Positions 1-8,163 of a stretch of DNA of 64,000 nt are shown here, one piece after another. The translations under genes and the position numbers were made by a program. The stretch is from positions 744,001 through 808,000 of the forward strand of contig NZ_CP006850.1 in the NCBI RefSeq assembly GCF_000523235.1. Direction: 5' to 3'. Origin of the DNA: Nocardia nova SH22a. Its GTDB lineage: Bacteria > Actinomycetota > Actinomycetes > Mycobacteriales > Mycobacteriaceae. Position 1 is the first letter of the stretch, and each line of letters opens with the position of its first letter. A model generated the notes under the pieces. That model saw only the letters and a list, made by a program, of their open reading frames with translations, searched no databases and was not told where the DNA came from.

Positions 1-697
1 CGGGCGGCGGCTGCTGGTCGGCATCACCGAGCTGGGATTGCCGGTGGCCTGTGAATTCCTCGATCCGATCACTCCGCAGTACATCGCGGACCTGGTCTCC
101 TACGGTGCGATCGGAGCGCGGACCGCGGCCAGCCAGGTGCATCGGCAGCTGTCGAGCGCGCTGTCGATGCCGGTGGGTATCAAGAACGGCACCGACGGCG
201 ACGTCCAGGTAGCCGTGGACGGTGTGCGCGCGGCCGGCGCCAGCCACGTCTTCCCCGGCACCGATCTCGACGGCCGCTCGGCGCTCATCCGCACCAGCGG
301 CAATCCGGACTGCCACGTGATCCTGCGCGGCGGCAGCGCGGGCACCAACTACGACGCCGAATCCGTGGCCGAGGCATGTCTGCGGCTGGAGAAGGCCGGA
401 CTGCCGCAGCGCGTGGTGGTCGACGCCAGCCACGGCAACAGCAACAAGGACCACAACAAACAGGTCGATGTGGTCACCGATGTCGCGGAGCGGATCGCCA
501 CCGGCGATCGTGCGGTGGTCGGCCTGATGATGGAGAGCTTCCTCGTCGCCGGGCGGCAGGACCTGACGCTGGGGCAGGCCGCCGAGCTGACCTACGGGCA
601 GTCGATCACCGACGCGTGCCTGGACTGGGACACCACCGCGAGCCAGCTGGATCGCCTTGCCGATGCGGTGGCCCGCCGCCGCGAGGCCACCGCCTGA
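1..697 (+). CDS. 3-deoxy-7-phosphoheptulonate synthase, class I (3' part)
   Basis: Class I DAHP synthase, which condenses phosphoenolpyruvate with erythrose 4-phosphate in the first step of the shikimate pathway. The frame is open from base 2, so the start lies outside the window and only about 231 C-terminal residues are present. Visible family motifs are ACEFLDP, the substrate-binding stretch SYGAIGARTAASQVHR, PVGIKNGT, the metal-site segment VVDASHGNSNKDH, MMESFL, and LDWDTT near the end. The order and spacing match the AroF/G/H beta/alpha barrel. M. tuberculosis relies on a class II enzyme, so a class I copy argues for Nocardia/Rhodococcus rather than the tubercle bacillus. The gene converges with dapC. 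Confidence 0.95.
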   Translation, partial: GRRLLVGITELGLPVACEFLDPITPQYIADLVSYGAIGARTAASQVHRQLSSALSMPVGIKNGTDGDVQVAVDGVRAAGASHVFPGTDLDGRSALIRTSGNPDCHVILRGGSAGTNYDAESVAEACLRLEKAGLPQRVVVDASHGNSNKDHNKQVDVVTDVAERIATGDRAVVGLMMESFLVAGRQDLTLGQAAELTYGQSITDACLDWDTTASQLDRLADAVARRREATA

Positions 698-783
698 CGG
701 TCCGGCATCCGGGCCTCACAACACCGGGCGCTCGGTCCGGCGCCAAACGACAACGCCCGACTGTCCTGTGCCGAAATCGGTTG

Positions 784-813
784 TGAGCCGCCGTCCTCCG
801 GTGCGGCGGCTCA
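784..813. terminator. Hairpin between convergent DAHP synthase and dapC
   Basis: A perfect 10-bp stem (TGAGCCGCCG at 784-793 pairing with 804-813) encloses a 10-nt loop. It lies between two converging genes and its right arm includes the dapC stop codon. There is no T tract on either side, so it is a bidirectional GC-rich terminator candidate. Confidence 0.6.
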
Positions 814-1992
814 GGACCGGGCCGCACCATGAGCGGCATGCAATCTGCGGACTGCCTCGTCGAGAGTCTCGTCCTTCTTACAGAATGCGAAGCGGATCAA
901 GCGATCCCAGGACGGTCGATCGTCGGCGAACACGCTCAGCGGCACCGCGGCCACTCCCAGTCGTTCCGGTAGCTCCCGGCAGAAGGTCAGGGCGTCGGCG
1001 GAAGTCAGCGGGCTGATATCGGCGCAGACGAAGTAGGTCGCATCGCTGCGCTGCACCGTGAATCCGGCGTCGCCGAGCGCCTCCGACAGGCGAATACGCT
1101 TGTCCGACAGGCTGTCCCGCAGATCCCGCACCCATGCCTGCTCGTGTTCGAGCGCATAGGCCACCGCGGGCTGGAACGGCCCGCCGCCGACGAAACTCAG
1201 AAACTGCTTCGCGGCGATCACCCCGTCGATCAGTGGCGCCGGTCCGCACGCCCAGCCGATCTTCCAGCCGGTGACGCTGAATGTCTTGGCGGCGCTGGAG
1301 ACCACGACGGTGCGCTCGTACATGCCCGGCAGTGTCGCAATGCTGATGTGGGTGTTGCCGTCGTAGACGAGATGTTCGTAGACCTCGTCGGAGACGACGA
1401 TCAGATCGTGTTCGCGGGCGAGGTCGGCGATCGCCTCCAGATCGGCCCGGGAGAACACCGCGCCGGTGGGGTTGTGCGGTGTGTTCAGCAGCAGCATGCG
1501 GGTTTTCGGGGTGATCGCGGCGCGCAGACTGTCCAGGTCGAGGGCGAATCCGGTGCCGTCGGGCACCAGGTGCGCGGTGCGGCGGGTGGCCCCGGCGAGT
1601 GCGACGACCGCGGCGTAGGAGTCGTAGTACGGCTCGATCAGGACCACTTCCGCACCCGGTTCCACCAGGCCCAGCACCGCCGCGGCCAGTGCCTCGGTCG
1701 CGCCGACGGTCACCAGCACCTCACGGTCGATGTCGTAGTCGGTGCCGTAGCGCAGGCGGCGATCGGCGGCGATCGCGCGGCGCAGCACCGGCATCCCGCG
1801 ACCGGGCGGGTACTGGTTCACCCCGTCGGCGATCGCGGTGCGGGCGGCCTCCAGCATCGCGGCGGGGCCGTCGGTATCGGGAAATCCCTGGCCGAGATTG
1901 ACCGCATCGTGCCGCACGGCCAGTTCGGTCATCTCCGCGAAGATCGTGGCGCCGAACGGGCGCAGGCGGGCGACGGTGGGGATCGCTGACAT
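811..1992 (-). CDS. dapC: PLP-dependent aminotransferase, DapC-like (N-succinyldiaminopimelate aminotransferase)
   Basis: Fold-type I aminotransferase of 393 residues. It is probably the N-succinyl-LL-diaminopimelate aminotransferase of lysine/meso-DAP synthesis, because it resembles M. tuberculosis Rv0858c from end to end (for example NLGQGFPD, GGPFQPAVA-type segment, FCKKDETLDEAVRRL). The pyridoxal lysine is K236 in SSAAKTFSVTGWKIGW. Other family marks are TPHNPTG near residue 171 and SDEVYEHLV near 201. The ATG at 1992 is chosen because homologues begin close to TVARLRPFGATIFAEM; an upstream in-frame extension has no family similarity. The family also contains kynurenine and methionine aminotransferases, so the exact substrate is inferred. 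Confidence 0.93.
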   Translation of the reverse strand: MSAIPTVARLRPFGATIFAEMTELAVRHDAVNLGQGFPDTDGPAAMLEAARTAIADGVNQYPPGRGMPVLRRAIAADRRLRYGTDYDIDREVLVTVGATEALAAAVLGLVEPGAEVVLIEPYYDSYAAVVALAGATRRTAHLVPDGTGFALDLDSLRAAITPKTRMLLLNTPHNPTGAVFSRADLEAIADLAREHDLIVVSDEVYEHLVYDGNTHISIATLPGMYERTVVVSSAAKTFSVTGWKIGWACGPAPLIDGVIAAKQFLSFVGGGPFQPAVAYALEHEQAWVRDLRDSLSDKRIRLSEALGDAGFTVQRSDATYFVCADISPLTSADALTFCRELPERLGVAAVPLSVFADDRPSWDRLIRFAFCKKDETLDEAVRRLHAAHGAARS

Positions 1993-2188
1993 GGTCTCAA
2001 CGTAGCGACCCGTCGATGCGGGCCCGCTTGCCGGTCGTTCGCCACTGTTGCGACGTGATAGCGAAAGCCTATGTTTCACATTTGATTCAGCGTTCTGACC
2101 TGCATGTTTGTGCGGTATCTCAGCGGCGGCTAGCCTCCCCGTGTTCTATCTCACAGCCACTTCGGTGGTGGTTCGAAAGGGGCGAAGG

Positions 2189-2386
2189 ATGGCCTCGTAT
2201 CTCGACCTTCTGCTGCATCCCGCGGCGGGCACGGTAATCGGATACATCAACGACACCCTGCACAACATCTTCGGCAACGACTGGGGCTGGGGCTCCTCGA
2301 CGCCGGACTGGGGCGCCGGATCGTCGACCGGCAACTGGGGGCTGGGCTCCAGTACGCCGGATATCTGGACGGGATCCGCCTCGTAG
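2189..2386 (+). CDS. Small protein with Trp/Gly/Ser repeats
   Basis: A 65-residue protein I do not recognise. The ATG at 2189 follows the purine-rich AAAGGGGCGAAGG, a plausible ribosome-binding site. The first 28 residues (MASYLDLLLHPAAGTVIGYI...) look like an amphipathic or weakly hydrophobic segment. The rest is a short repeat in which WG, GSST and PDW recur three times (WGWGSSTPDW, WGAGSSTGNW, LGSSTPDIW). There is no classical signal peptide. The repeat recalls Gly/Asn/Ser-rich surface proteins of actinomycetes on a miniature scale. An upstream in-frame ATG at 2108 has no RBS. It converges with the sigma factor gene across a strong hairpin. Confidence 0.6.
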   Translation: MASYLDLLLHPAAGTVIGYINDTLHNIFGNDWGWGSSTPDWGAGSSTGNWGLGSSTPDIWTGSAS

Positions 2387-2502
2387 GGGCGGGGACGTCA
2401 TGACCTTGTCGGTGTGGGTGTCCGGGCAGGTGGCGCGGTGAGCGGCATCGCGTGGCCGACCGGGCGGGTGTCCCGTGTGACGCGGGAACGAGGAAGGTCG
2501 AG

Positions 2503-2529
2503 CCGCCGGAACGCAATGCGTTCCGGCGG
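2503..2529. terminator. 12-bp perfect hairpin between convergent genes
   Basis: CCGCCGGAACGC at 2503-2514 pairs perfectly with 2518-2529 around the 3-nt loop AAT. It abuts the stop codon of the ECF sigma gene (2530) and lies downstream of the small Trp/Gly protein. It could terminate both. It has no T tract. Confidence 0.65.
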
Positions 2530-3468
2530 TTACTCCCTGTCCGGCAGGCGAATTCCGCCGAGCTTCGCCGGGTTGGCGATATCGTATGTGCCCCAGATCA
2601 ATCCGTCCCGCACCGCGAAGCCGATCACGCGCTCCGGCGAACCGGGGGCGCCGTCGTGCGGCGCCCGCTCGTGCATCAGCAACCCGAGTTGTCCGTTGAC
2701 GCTGACGAATTCGAGCAGACCCGTCTCCGCGGGTGCGAGTTCGTCCCGTTCCAGCCGATACATCCGGACGAGTCCCAGCGCGAACCGCGCGATCCGGTCC
2801 GGCCCGAGAATCGCCTTCGGCGCGGTGCGGGCCGTGCCGCCGGTATCGCCGATGAAGATCGCGTCCGGATGCAGTGCGGCCGCCACCGCGTTCACATCAC
2901 CGGCGGCCATGGCCGTCAGCAGTCGCTGCACCGCCGCCAGATGATCGGCGTCGTCGACCGGTTCCGGATTGCGGGACAAGGACTTTCGCGCACGCACCGC
3001 GAGCTGCCGCGCCGCCTCCGGAGTGATCTCGAGGAGTTCGGCGATCTCGTCGAAGGGCACCGAGAAGGCATCGTGCAGCACGAAGGCCACCCGCTGCGGG
3101 GGAGTCAGCGTGTCCAGGACGACCAGGGCGGCGAACCGGCAATCCTGTTTGCGGATCACCGATTCCAGCGGGTCCGGTCGGCTCGACGGCACCGGAGAGG
3201 TCACGATCGGTTCCGGAAGCCATTGCCCCACATAGCTTTCCCGCCGGGACGCGGCACTGCGCAACCGGTCCAGGCAGATCCGGCTGACCACGGTGGTCAG
3301 CCAGGCGCGCAGATCCTCGATCTCGGACTGATGAGTGGTCGCCAGCCGCAGCCAGCTCTCCTGGACCGCGTCCTCGGCATCGGCGACACTGCCGGTCAGC
3401 CGGTATCCCACCGAGAGCAGATGCGCCCGATGAGATTCGAACAGATCGGCGAGTAACGCGGCCACCAT
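2530..3468 (-). CDS. sigJ: ECF41-type sigma factor with SnoaL-like C-terminal domain (SigJ-like)
   Basis: Extracytoplasmic-function RNA polymerase sigma factor of 312 residues, the same length as I recall for mycobacterial SigJ. Region sigma2 spans about residues 8-75 (HLLSVGYRLTGSVADAEDAV, QESWLRL). The ECF41 linker motif WLPEP is at about 83-87. Sigma4 lies at about 120-180 (LTPPQRVAFVLHDAF, EIAELLEITPEAARQLAVRA). A SnoaL/NTF2-like domain fills 190-305 and ends in NPAKL, a variant of the family NPDKL motif. In ECF41 proteins this C-terminal domain replaces a separate anti-sigma factor. The ATG at 3468 is chosen because sigma2 begins immediately after it. No oxidoreductase or decarboxylase partner gene is nearby. 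Confidence 0.93.
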   Translation of the reverse strand: MVAALLADLFESHRAHLLSVGYRLTGSVADAEDAVQESWLRLATTHQSEIEDLRAWLTTVVSRICLDRLRSAASRRESYVGQWLPEPIVTSPVPSSRPDPLESVIRKQDCRFAALVVLDTLTPPQRVAFVLHDAFSVPFDEIAELLEITPEAARQLAVRARKSLSRNPEPVDDADHLAAVQRLLTAMAAGDVNAVAAALHPDAIFIGDTGGTARTAPKAILGPDRIARFALGLVRMYRLERDELAPAETGLLEFVSVNGQLGLLMHERAPHDGAPGSPERVIGFAVRDGLIWGTYDIANPAKLGGIRLPDRE

Positions 3469-3534
3469 CGGCAAGATTCTACGGTCGCCGGAAATCGGCT
3501 GGGCCACCGCCGGGGCGCATGCCAGCATGGGGCG

Positions 3535-4113
3535 GTGGACGACTGTGTACTGACCGACGACACGGTATGGCTGTCGCGCCCGGTCGAGGCCGACGCCGAC
3601 ACCATCGCCGACCGCTGCCGGGAGCCGTCGATCGCCGAATGGACGGTGATTCCGGTGCCCTATCGGCGTGCCGACGCGCTGGGGTTCCTGTCCGATGTCG
3701 TCGCGCCCGGCTGGGCCGCGCGCAGCCCGGTCTGGGCGGTCCGCACGGCCGCCGACGGCCCGGTGGTCGGCATGCTCGGACTGGACGCGAAATCCGGCGA
3801 CGGCAGCGCGGAGATCGGCTTCTGGCTCGGTACCGCCGCGCGCGGACGCGGCCTGATGACCAGAAGTGTGCGGCTGGCGTGTGATTTCGGCTTCGCCGCC
3901 GACGGCCTCGCGCTGACCCGGATCCAATGGCGCGCCATCGCGGGCAACATCGCCTCCGCCGCCGTGGCCCGGCGGGCGGGCTTCCACTACGAGGGCCGCC
4001 TGCGCCTGGAGGGTGTGCAGCGCGGTGTGCGCTGCGATTCCTGGATCGCGGCCCGCCTGCGCACCGACCCGCCGGGCCCCGCCCTCGACTGGCCGCCGCT
4101 GACCAGCGGATAA
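3535..4113 (+). CDS. GNAT family N-acetyltransferase, RimJ/RimL type
   Basis: Acetyl-CoA-dependent N-acetyltransferase of 192 residues, substrate unknown. The fold is indicated by an N-terminal DTVWLSRPVEADAD strand, the central EIGFWLGTAARGRGLMTRSV segment holding the acetyl-CoA-binding R/Q-x-x-G-R/G pattern, and the late NIASAAVARRAGFHYEGRLR motif typical of RimJ/RimL proteins that acetylate protein N-termini or small amines. The start is a GTG at 3535; no strong ribosome-binding site is visible. It is divergent from the ECF sigma gene (66-bp gap) and may share its promoter region. Confidence 0.88.
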   Translation: MDDCVLTDDTVWLSRPVEADADTIADRCREPSIAEWTVIPVPYRRADALGFLSDVVAPGWAARSPVWAVRTAADGPVVGMLGLDAKSGDGSAEIGFWLGTAARGRGLMTRSVRLACDFGFAADGLALTRIQWRAIAGNIASAAVARRAGFHYEGRLRLEGVQRGVRCDSWIAARLRTDPPGPALDWPPLTSG

Positions 4114-4244
4114 GGCCCGCGATCCCGGTGCGGATCCGCTCTCGGCGAACGTCTGCGCAGCTCGCGTAGGGTTGATGGAGGTTTGTCGGGGGGTCCGGCA
4201 ACAATGTGTGACGGGGGCCGGCCCGAAAATCTGGAGGAGGTGCC

Positions 4245-5903
4245 GTGACGGACGGACCGCTCATCGTGCAGAGCGACAAGACCCTGCTGCTCGAGGTGGA
4301 CCACGAGCAGGCCGATGCGGCGCGGCAGGCGATCGCGCCCTTCGCCGAACTCGAACGCGCGCCCGAACACGTGCACACCTACCGGGTCACGCCGCTGGCA
4401 CTGTGGAACGCCCGCGCGGCCGGACACGACGCCGAACAGGTCGTCGACGCGCTGGTCAACTATTCGCGCTACGCGGTGCCGCAGCCGCTGCTGGTCGATG
4501 TCGTCGAGACCATGGCCCGCTACGGGCGGCTCCAGCTGGTCAAACATCCCGCGCACGGGCTGGTGCTGGTGAGCCTGGACCGGGCGGTCCTCGAAGAGGT
4601 GCTGCGGCACAAGAAGATCCAGCCGATGCTGGGCTCCCGCATCGACGACGACACGGTCGCGGTCCATCCGTCCGAGCGCGGCCGGATCAAACAGATGCTG
4701 TTGAAGATCGGCTGGCCCGCCGAGGATCTCGCGGGCTACGTCGACGGTGAGGCCCACCGCATCGATCTGGATTTCGAGGGTGGCGCATGGCAGCTGCGCG
4801 ACTATCAGGAGATGGCGGCCGACTCGTTCTGGGCCGGTGGCTCCGGCGTGGTGGTGCTGCCCTGTGGCGCCGGTAAGACCATGGTCGGCGCGGCCGCGAT
4901 GGCCAAGGCGCAGGCCACGACGCTGATCCTGGTCACCAACACCGTGGCCGGGCGGCAGTGGAAGCGGGAACTGCTCGCGCGCACCTCGCTGACCGAGGAG
5001 GAGATCGGCGAGTACTCCGGTGAGCGCAAGGAGATCCGGCCGGTCACCATCGCCACCTATCAGGTGATCACCCGCAAGACCAAGGGCGAGTACAAACATC
5101 TGGAACTGTTCGACAGCCGCGACTGGGGGCTGGTGATCTACGACGAGGTCCATCTGCTGCCCGCGCCGGTCTTCCGGATGACGGCGGATCTGCAGTCCCG
5201 GCGCAGGCTCGGGCTCACCGCGACGCTGGTGCGTGAGGACGGCCGCGAAGGCGATGTCTTCTCGCTGATCGGCCCGAAGCGCTACGACGCCCCGTGGAAG
5301 GACATCGAGGCGCAGGGCTGGATCGCCCCGGCCGACTGCGTCGAGGTCCGGGTCACGCTCACCGAGGCCGAACGCATGTCCTATGCCACCGCCGAACCGG
5401 AGGAACGCTACAAACTGTGTTCCACCGCGCGCACCAAACTGCCCGTGGTCGAATCGATCCTGGCCCGGCACAAGGACGCGCCCAGCCTGGTGATCGGCGC
5501 CTACCTCGATCAGCTCGACGAACTCGGCGAACATCTGAACGCCCCGGTCATCCAGGGTTCGACCCGGACCAGGGAACGCGAGGCGCTGTTCGACGCCTTC
5601 CGCAACGGGGAGATCCCGGTGCTGGTGGTGAGCAAGGTCGCCAATTTCTCCATCGATCTGCCGGAAGCGTCGGTGGCGGTGCAGGTTTCGGGCACCTTCG
5701 GTTCCCGTCAGGAGGAAGCACAACGGCTGGGACGTCTGCTCCGGCCGAAATCCGACGGTGGTCAGGCACACTTCTATTCCGTGGTGGCGCGTGACACGCT
5801 GGATGCCGAATATGCGGCACATCGGCAGCGTTTCCTGGCAGAACAAGGGTATGCCTATCGCATAACGGATGCGGACGACCTACTGGGCCCGGCGATCGGG
5901 TAG
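4245..5903 (+). CDS. XPB-type DNA repair helicase
   Basis: Superfamily 2 helicase of 552 residues, the bacterial XPB/ERCC3 form (Rv0861c-like), a 3'-5' DNA translocase linked to repair. The N-terminal 190 residues form the mycobacterial-type damage-recognition region. Walker A is LPCGAGKTMVGAA at about 203-215, the DEVH box is in VIYDEVHLLP at about 296-305, motif III is LGLTATLVREDG, and motif VI lies in QEEAQRLGRLLRPK near residue 490. The GTG at 4245 follows GGAGGAGGT at ideal spacing. The helicase-associated protein that adjoins it in mycobacteria lies about 4 kb away on the opposite strand. Confidence 0.96.
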   Translation: MTDGPLIVQSDKTLLLEVDHEQADAARQAIAPFAELERAPEHVHTYRVTPLALWNARAAGHDAEQVVDALVNYSRYAVPQPLLVDVVETMARYGRLQLVKHPAHGLVLVSLDRAVLEEVLRHKKIQPMLGSRIDDDTVAVHPSERGRIKQMLLKIGWPAEDLAGYVDGEAHRIDLDFEGGAWQLRDYQEMAADSFWAGGSGVVVLPCGAGKTMVGAAAMAKAQATTLILVTNTVAGRQWKRELLARTSLTEEEIGEYSGERKEIRPVTIATYQVITRKTKGEYKHLELFDSRDWGLVIYDEVHLLPAPVFRMTADLQSRRRLGLTATLVREDGREGDVFSLIGPKRYDAPWKDIEAQGWIAPADCVEVRVTLTEAERMSYATAEPEERYKLCSTARTKLPVVESILARHKDAPSLVIGAYLDQLDELGEHLNAPVIQGSTRTREREALFDAFRNGEIPVLVVSKVANFSIDLPEASVAVQVSGTFGSRQEEAQRLGRLLRPKSDGGQAHFYSVVARDTLDAEYAAHRQRFLAEQGYAYRITDADDLLGPAIG

Positions 5904-5950
5904 GCGGGCCGATCACACAGGCACGGCCGACAGATATGAGGATTTGACAC

Positions 5951-6616
5951 GTGCGACGCTTCGAATTCGTAGTCGATCGCGATCACGCCCGAGCGGTGAA
6001 CGAGGTTGTTCGCGATATCCGGCGGTTGCGTGTGCTGGCCTTCACCGCGGCTGTGCTGCTGGGTCTGGGGACCGCTGGGCTGATCTGGCTCAACCACCCC
6101 TACTCGTTCCTGCTGGCGGTCGCCTTCGCGCTGGCGACCATCACCGCGCTGTTCGTGGCCCTGTGGACGCCGTATCGCTCGCGCGTCGAGAAGCTCTACG
6201 CCGAGGGGGAACTCGTCCCGGCGGTGGTCTCGGGCCGGCAGGGCAAGGGCATCACCCTGCTCGCGCTGGTCGATCTGGCCAAGCCGGGGACGGTGCCGCG
6301 CTACGCGCTGATCACCCGGGTGGTGCGGGCCCTGCCCGGCCACGGGACCGATGCGGGCGAGCAGGTACCGGCGGTCACCGTGCGGGCCGATCGCGCGCCG
6401 CGATCGGTCGGCGATCTGCGCCAGCCGATCAGCGCGATGCCGATCGCCTGGGGCACACGCGATGTCGGTGTGATCGACCGCGCCCGGGCCGCCATCAGCG
6501 ATGTGGAATGGAAACTGCTGGCCGACAATCTCGGTCTCGCGGAAAAGGTCGGCCGCGTCGATTCCAAACGGCTGCTGCTGGATCCGCAGCAACTGCCGGA
6601 GGAATTGCGCGGCTGA
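5951..6616 (+). CDS. Two-TM membrane protein, DUF3239-like
   Basis: Membrane protein of 221 residues with unknown function. After a basic, DNA-binding-like N-terminus (RRFEFVVDRDHARAVNEVVRDIRRLR) there are two transmembrane helices at about 28-49 and 52-73. About 145 cytoplasmic residues follow, including a small beta-rich domain (VPAVVSGRQGKGITLLALVDL) and the conserved-looking PISAMPIAWGT. The layout resembles actinobacterial DUF3239 proteins; that assignment is from memory. The start is a GTG at 5951, 47 nt after the helicase stop, so the two genes may be cotranscribed. Confidence 0.8.
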   Translation: MRRFEFVVDRDHARAVNEVVRDIRRLRVLAFTAAVLLGLGTAGLIWLNHPYSFLLAVAFALATITALFVALWTPYRSRVEKLYAEGELVPAVVSGRQGKGITLLALVDLAKPGTVPRYALITRVVRALPGHGTDAGEQVPAVTVRADRAPRSVGDLRQPISAMPIAWGTRDVGVIDRARAAISDVEWKLLADNLGLAEKVGRVDSKRLLLDPQQLPEELRG

Positions 6617-6698
6617 GCGGGGTCCGCCCCCGGCTGCGCGGCCCGCCGACTAGCATCGTCGGTTGGTCGGCACGACCGTGCCGGGAAGGGGTGGCTGG

Positions 6699-8129
6699 GT
6701 GAAATCGCAGGTCTTGGCACGTTGTTTGACGGTGGGCGCGCTGTGCGGTGTCGCAATGGTGTTACCGGCGCAGGCTCAACCGGTTCCGGCGCAGGCGCAA
6801 CCGGCCGCCGATCCGTTCACCGGATCGCCCGGTCTCGGTGACCCGTACTACCCCGACGACGGCAACGGCGGATACGACGTCCAGCACTACGACGTCGCCG
6901 TCGACTACGACCCGCCGAGCCGCCATCTCACCGGCACCGCCCGGATCGACGCGGTGTCCACCCAGGCGTTGCGCGCGTTCAACCTCGACTACGCCGGACC
7001 CGATGTGGCCCGGGTGTCGGTGAACAATCTCCCGGCCGGTTTCGTTCGCAACGGCGCCCACGAGCTCACCGTCACTCCCGCGCTGCCGATCCTGCCCGGC
7101 CTGCCGTTCACCGTCACCGTCGAATACGGCGGGACCGAGACCGACACCGGCGGTGAGGGATGGACCATCTCACCCAGCGGCGGCGCCTTCGCCGCGGGCG
7201 AACCGCATTCGGCGACAACGTGGTACCCGCTCAACGACACCCCGCTGGACAAGGCCACCTTCGATCTGCGCGTCACCGTGCCGCAGGAGTGGCAGGCGAT
7301 GTCGAACGGCCTGCGGGTCAGCGATCGGGTCGACGGCGCAAAGCGCACGGTCACCTGGAGTTCCAAACATCCCAGTATCGGCTATCTGACCACGATCGCG
7401 ATCGACCACTTCGATTTCCTCGAGCAGCAGCGCGCCAACGGCACCCCGTTGATCAGCGCCTTCGCCCCCGATGCCCAGAAGGGCAAGGCCAACGAACAGC
7501 GGCTGCCGGAAATCCTCGACTTCCTCGAATCCCTGTACGGTCCCTATCCTTTCGAGAGCGGCGGCGGGATCTACGTCGATACCGATCTGCCGTTCTCACT
7601 GGAAACCCAGACGCGGCCCATCTACGCGCCGTGGACCGATCTGAACACCGTGATCCACGAGAACACCCACCAGTGGTGGGGTGATTCGATGTCGGTGCGG
7701 AACTGGTCCGACGTCTGCCTGAACGAATGTTTCGCCAGCTACACCGCCGACTATCTGTGGCCCGAGCGCAAGGAGGGCAAGGATGTCGACGCCCTCTATC
7801 GCGCGACCATCGCCAAGACGCTGGACAAACCGAAGTACTGGGAGATCCCGCTGGTGAATCCCGGCGCCGGAAACGAATTCACCACCGTCTACTCCCGGGG
7901 GCCGCTGTTCCTGCACGCGCTGCGGCACGAACTCGGCGACGACGTGTTCTTCCCGGCGGTGGCGCAATTCGTGCAGGCGCACGCCTACGGCAATGCCTCG
8001 ATGCCGGAGTTCCGCACCTACATCCAATCCAAGACGGCCACGGATCTGACCGGATTCTTCGCCGCCTGGCTCGATTCCACCACGCCGCCGCCGGACCAGT
8101 ACCTGTACCCCGGGGATCTGCGAGGCTGA
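6699..8129 (+). CDS. Secreted M1 family zinc metallopeptidase
   Basis: Exported gluzincin aminopeptidase of 476 residues. The GTG at 6699 starts a signal peptide (KSQVLARCLTVGALCGVAMVLPAQA) and follows GAAGGGG; an earlier in-frame GTG at 6663 would put a hydrophilic stretch before it. The M1 beta-saddle N-domain covers about 55-235. The zinc site is HENTHQWWGD at about 320-329, with the third ligand Glu in NECFASY about 18 residues later and Tyr in FTTVYSRGPLFLHALR. The usual GAMEN exopeptidase motif is replaced by SLETQTRP, as in many actinobacterial secreted M1 enzymes. It is much shorter than PepN because the C-terminal helical domain is absent. Confidence 0.95.
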   Translation: MKSQVLARCLTVGALCGVAMVLPAQAQPVPAQAQPAADPFTGSPGLGDPYYPDDGNGGYDVQHYDVAVDYDPPSRHLTGTARIDAVSTQALRAFNLDYAGPDVARVSVNNLPAGFVRNGAHELTVTPALPILPGLPFTVTVEYGGTETDTGGEGWTISPSGGAFAAGEPHSATTWYPLNDTPLDKATFDLRVTVPQEWQAMSNGLRVSDRVDGAKRTVTWSSKHPSIGYLTTIAIDHFDFLEQQRANGTPLISAFAPDAQKGKANEQRLPEILDFLESLYGPYPFESGGGIYVDTDLPFSLETQTRPIYAPWTDLNTVIHENTHQWWGDSMSVRNWSDVCLNECFASYTADYLWPERKEGKDVDALYRATIAKTLDKPKYWEIPLVNPGAGNEFTTVYSRGPLFLHALRHELGDDVFFPAVAQFVQAHAYGNASMPEFRTYIQSKTATDLTGFFAAWLDSTTPPPDQYLYPGDLRG

Positions 8130-8163
8130 TCGAAAACTGCGGCGCGGCAATACTTCCGGTCGA

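Noticed and set aside
2108..2188. Upstream ATG for the small Trp/Gly protein
   Set aside because: No ribosome-binding site precedes it, and the extra residues look like translated promoter DNA; the ATG at 2189 has a good RBS.
3987..5846. Long open frame (619 codons) opposite the XPB helicase gene
   Set aside because: It lies antisense to a well-supported gene, is rich in Arg, His and Gly as expected from GC-rich antisense frames, and has no family motif.
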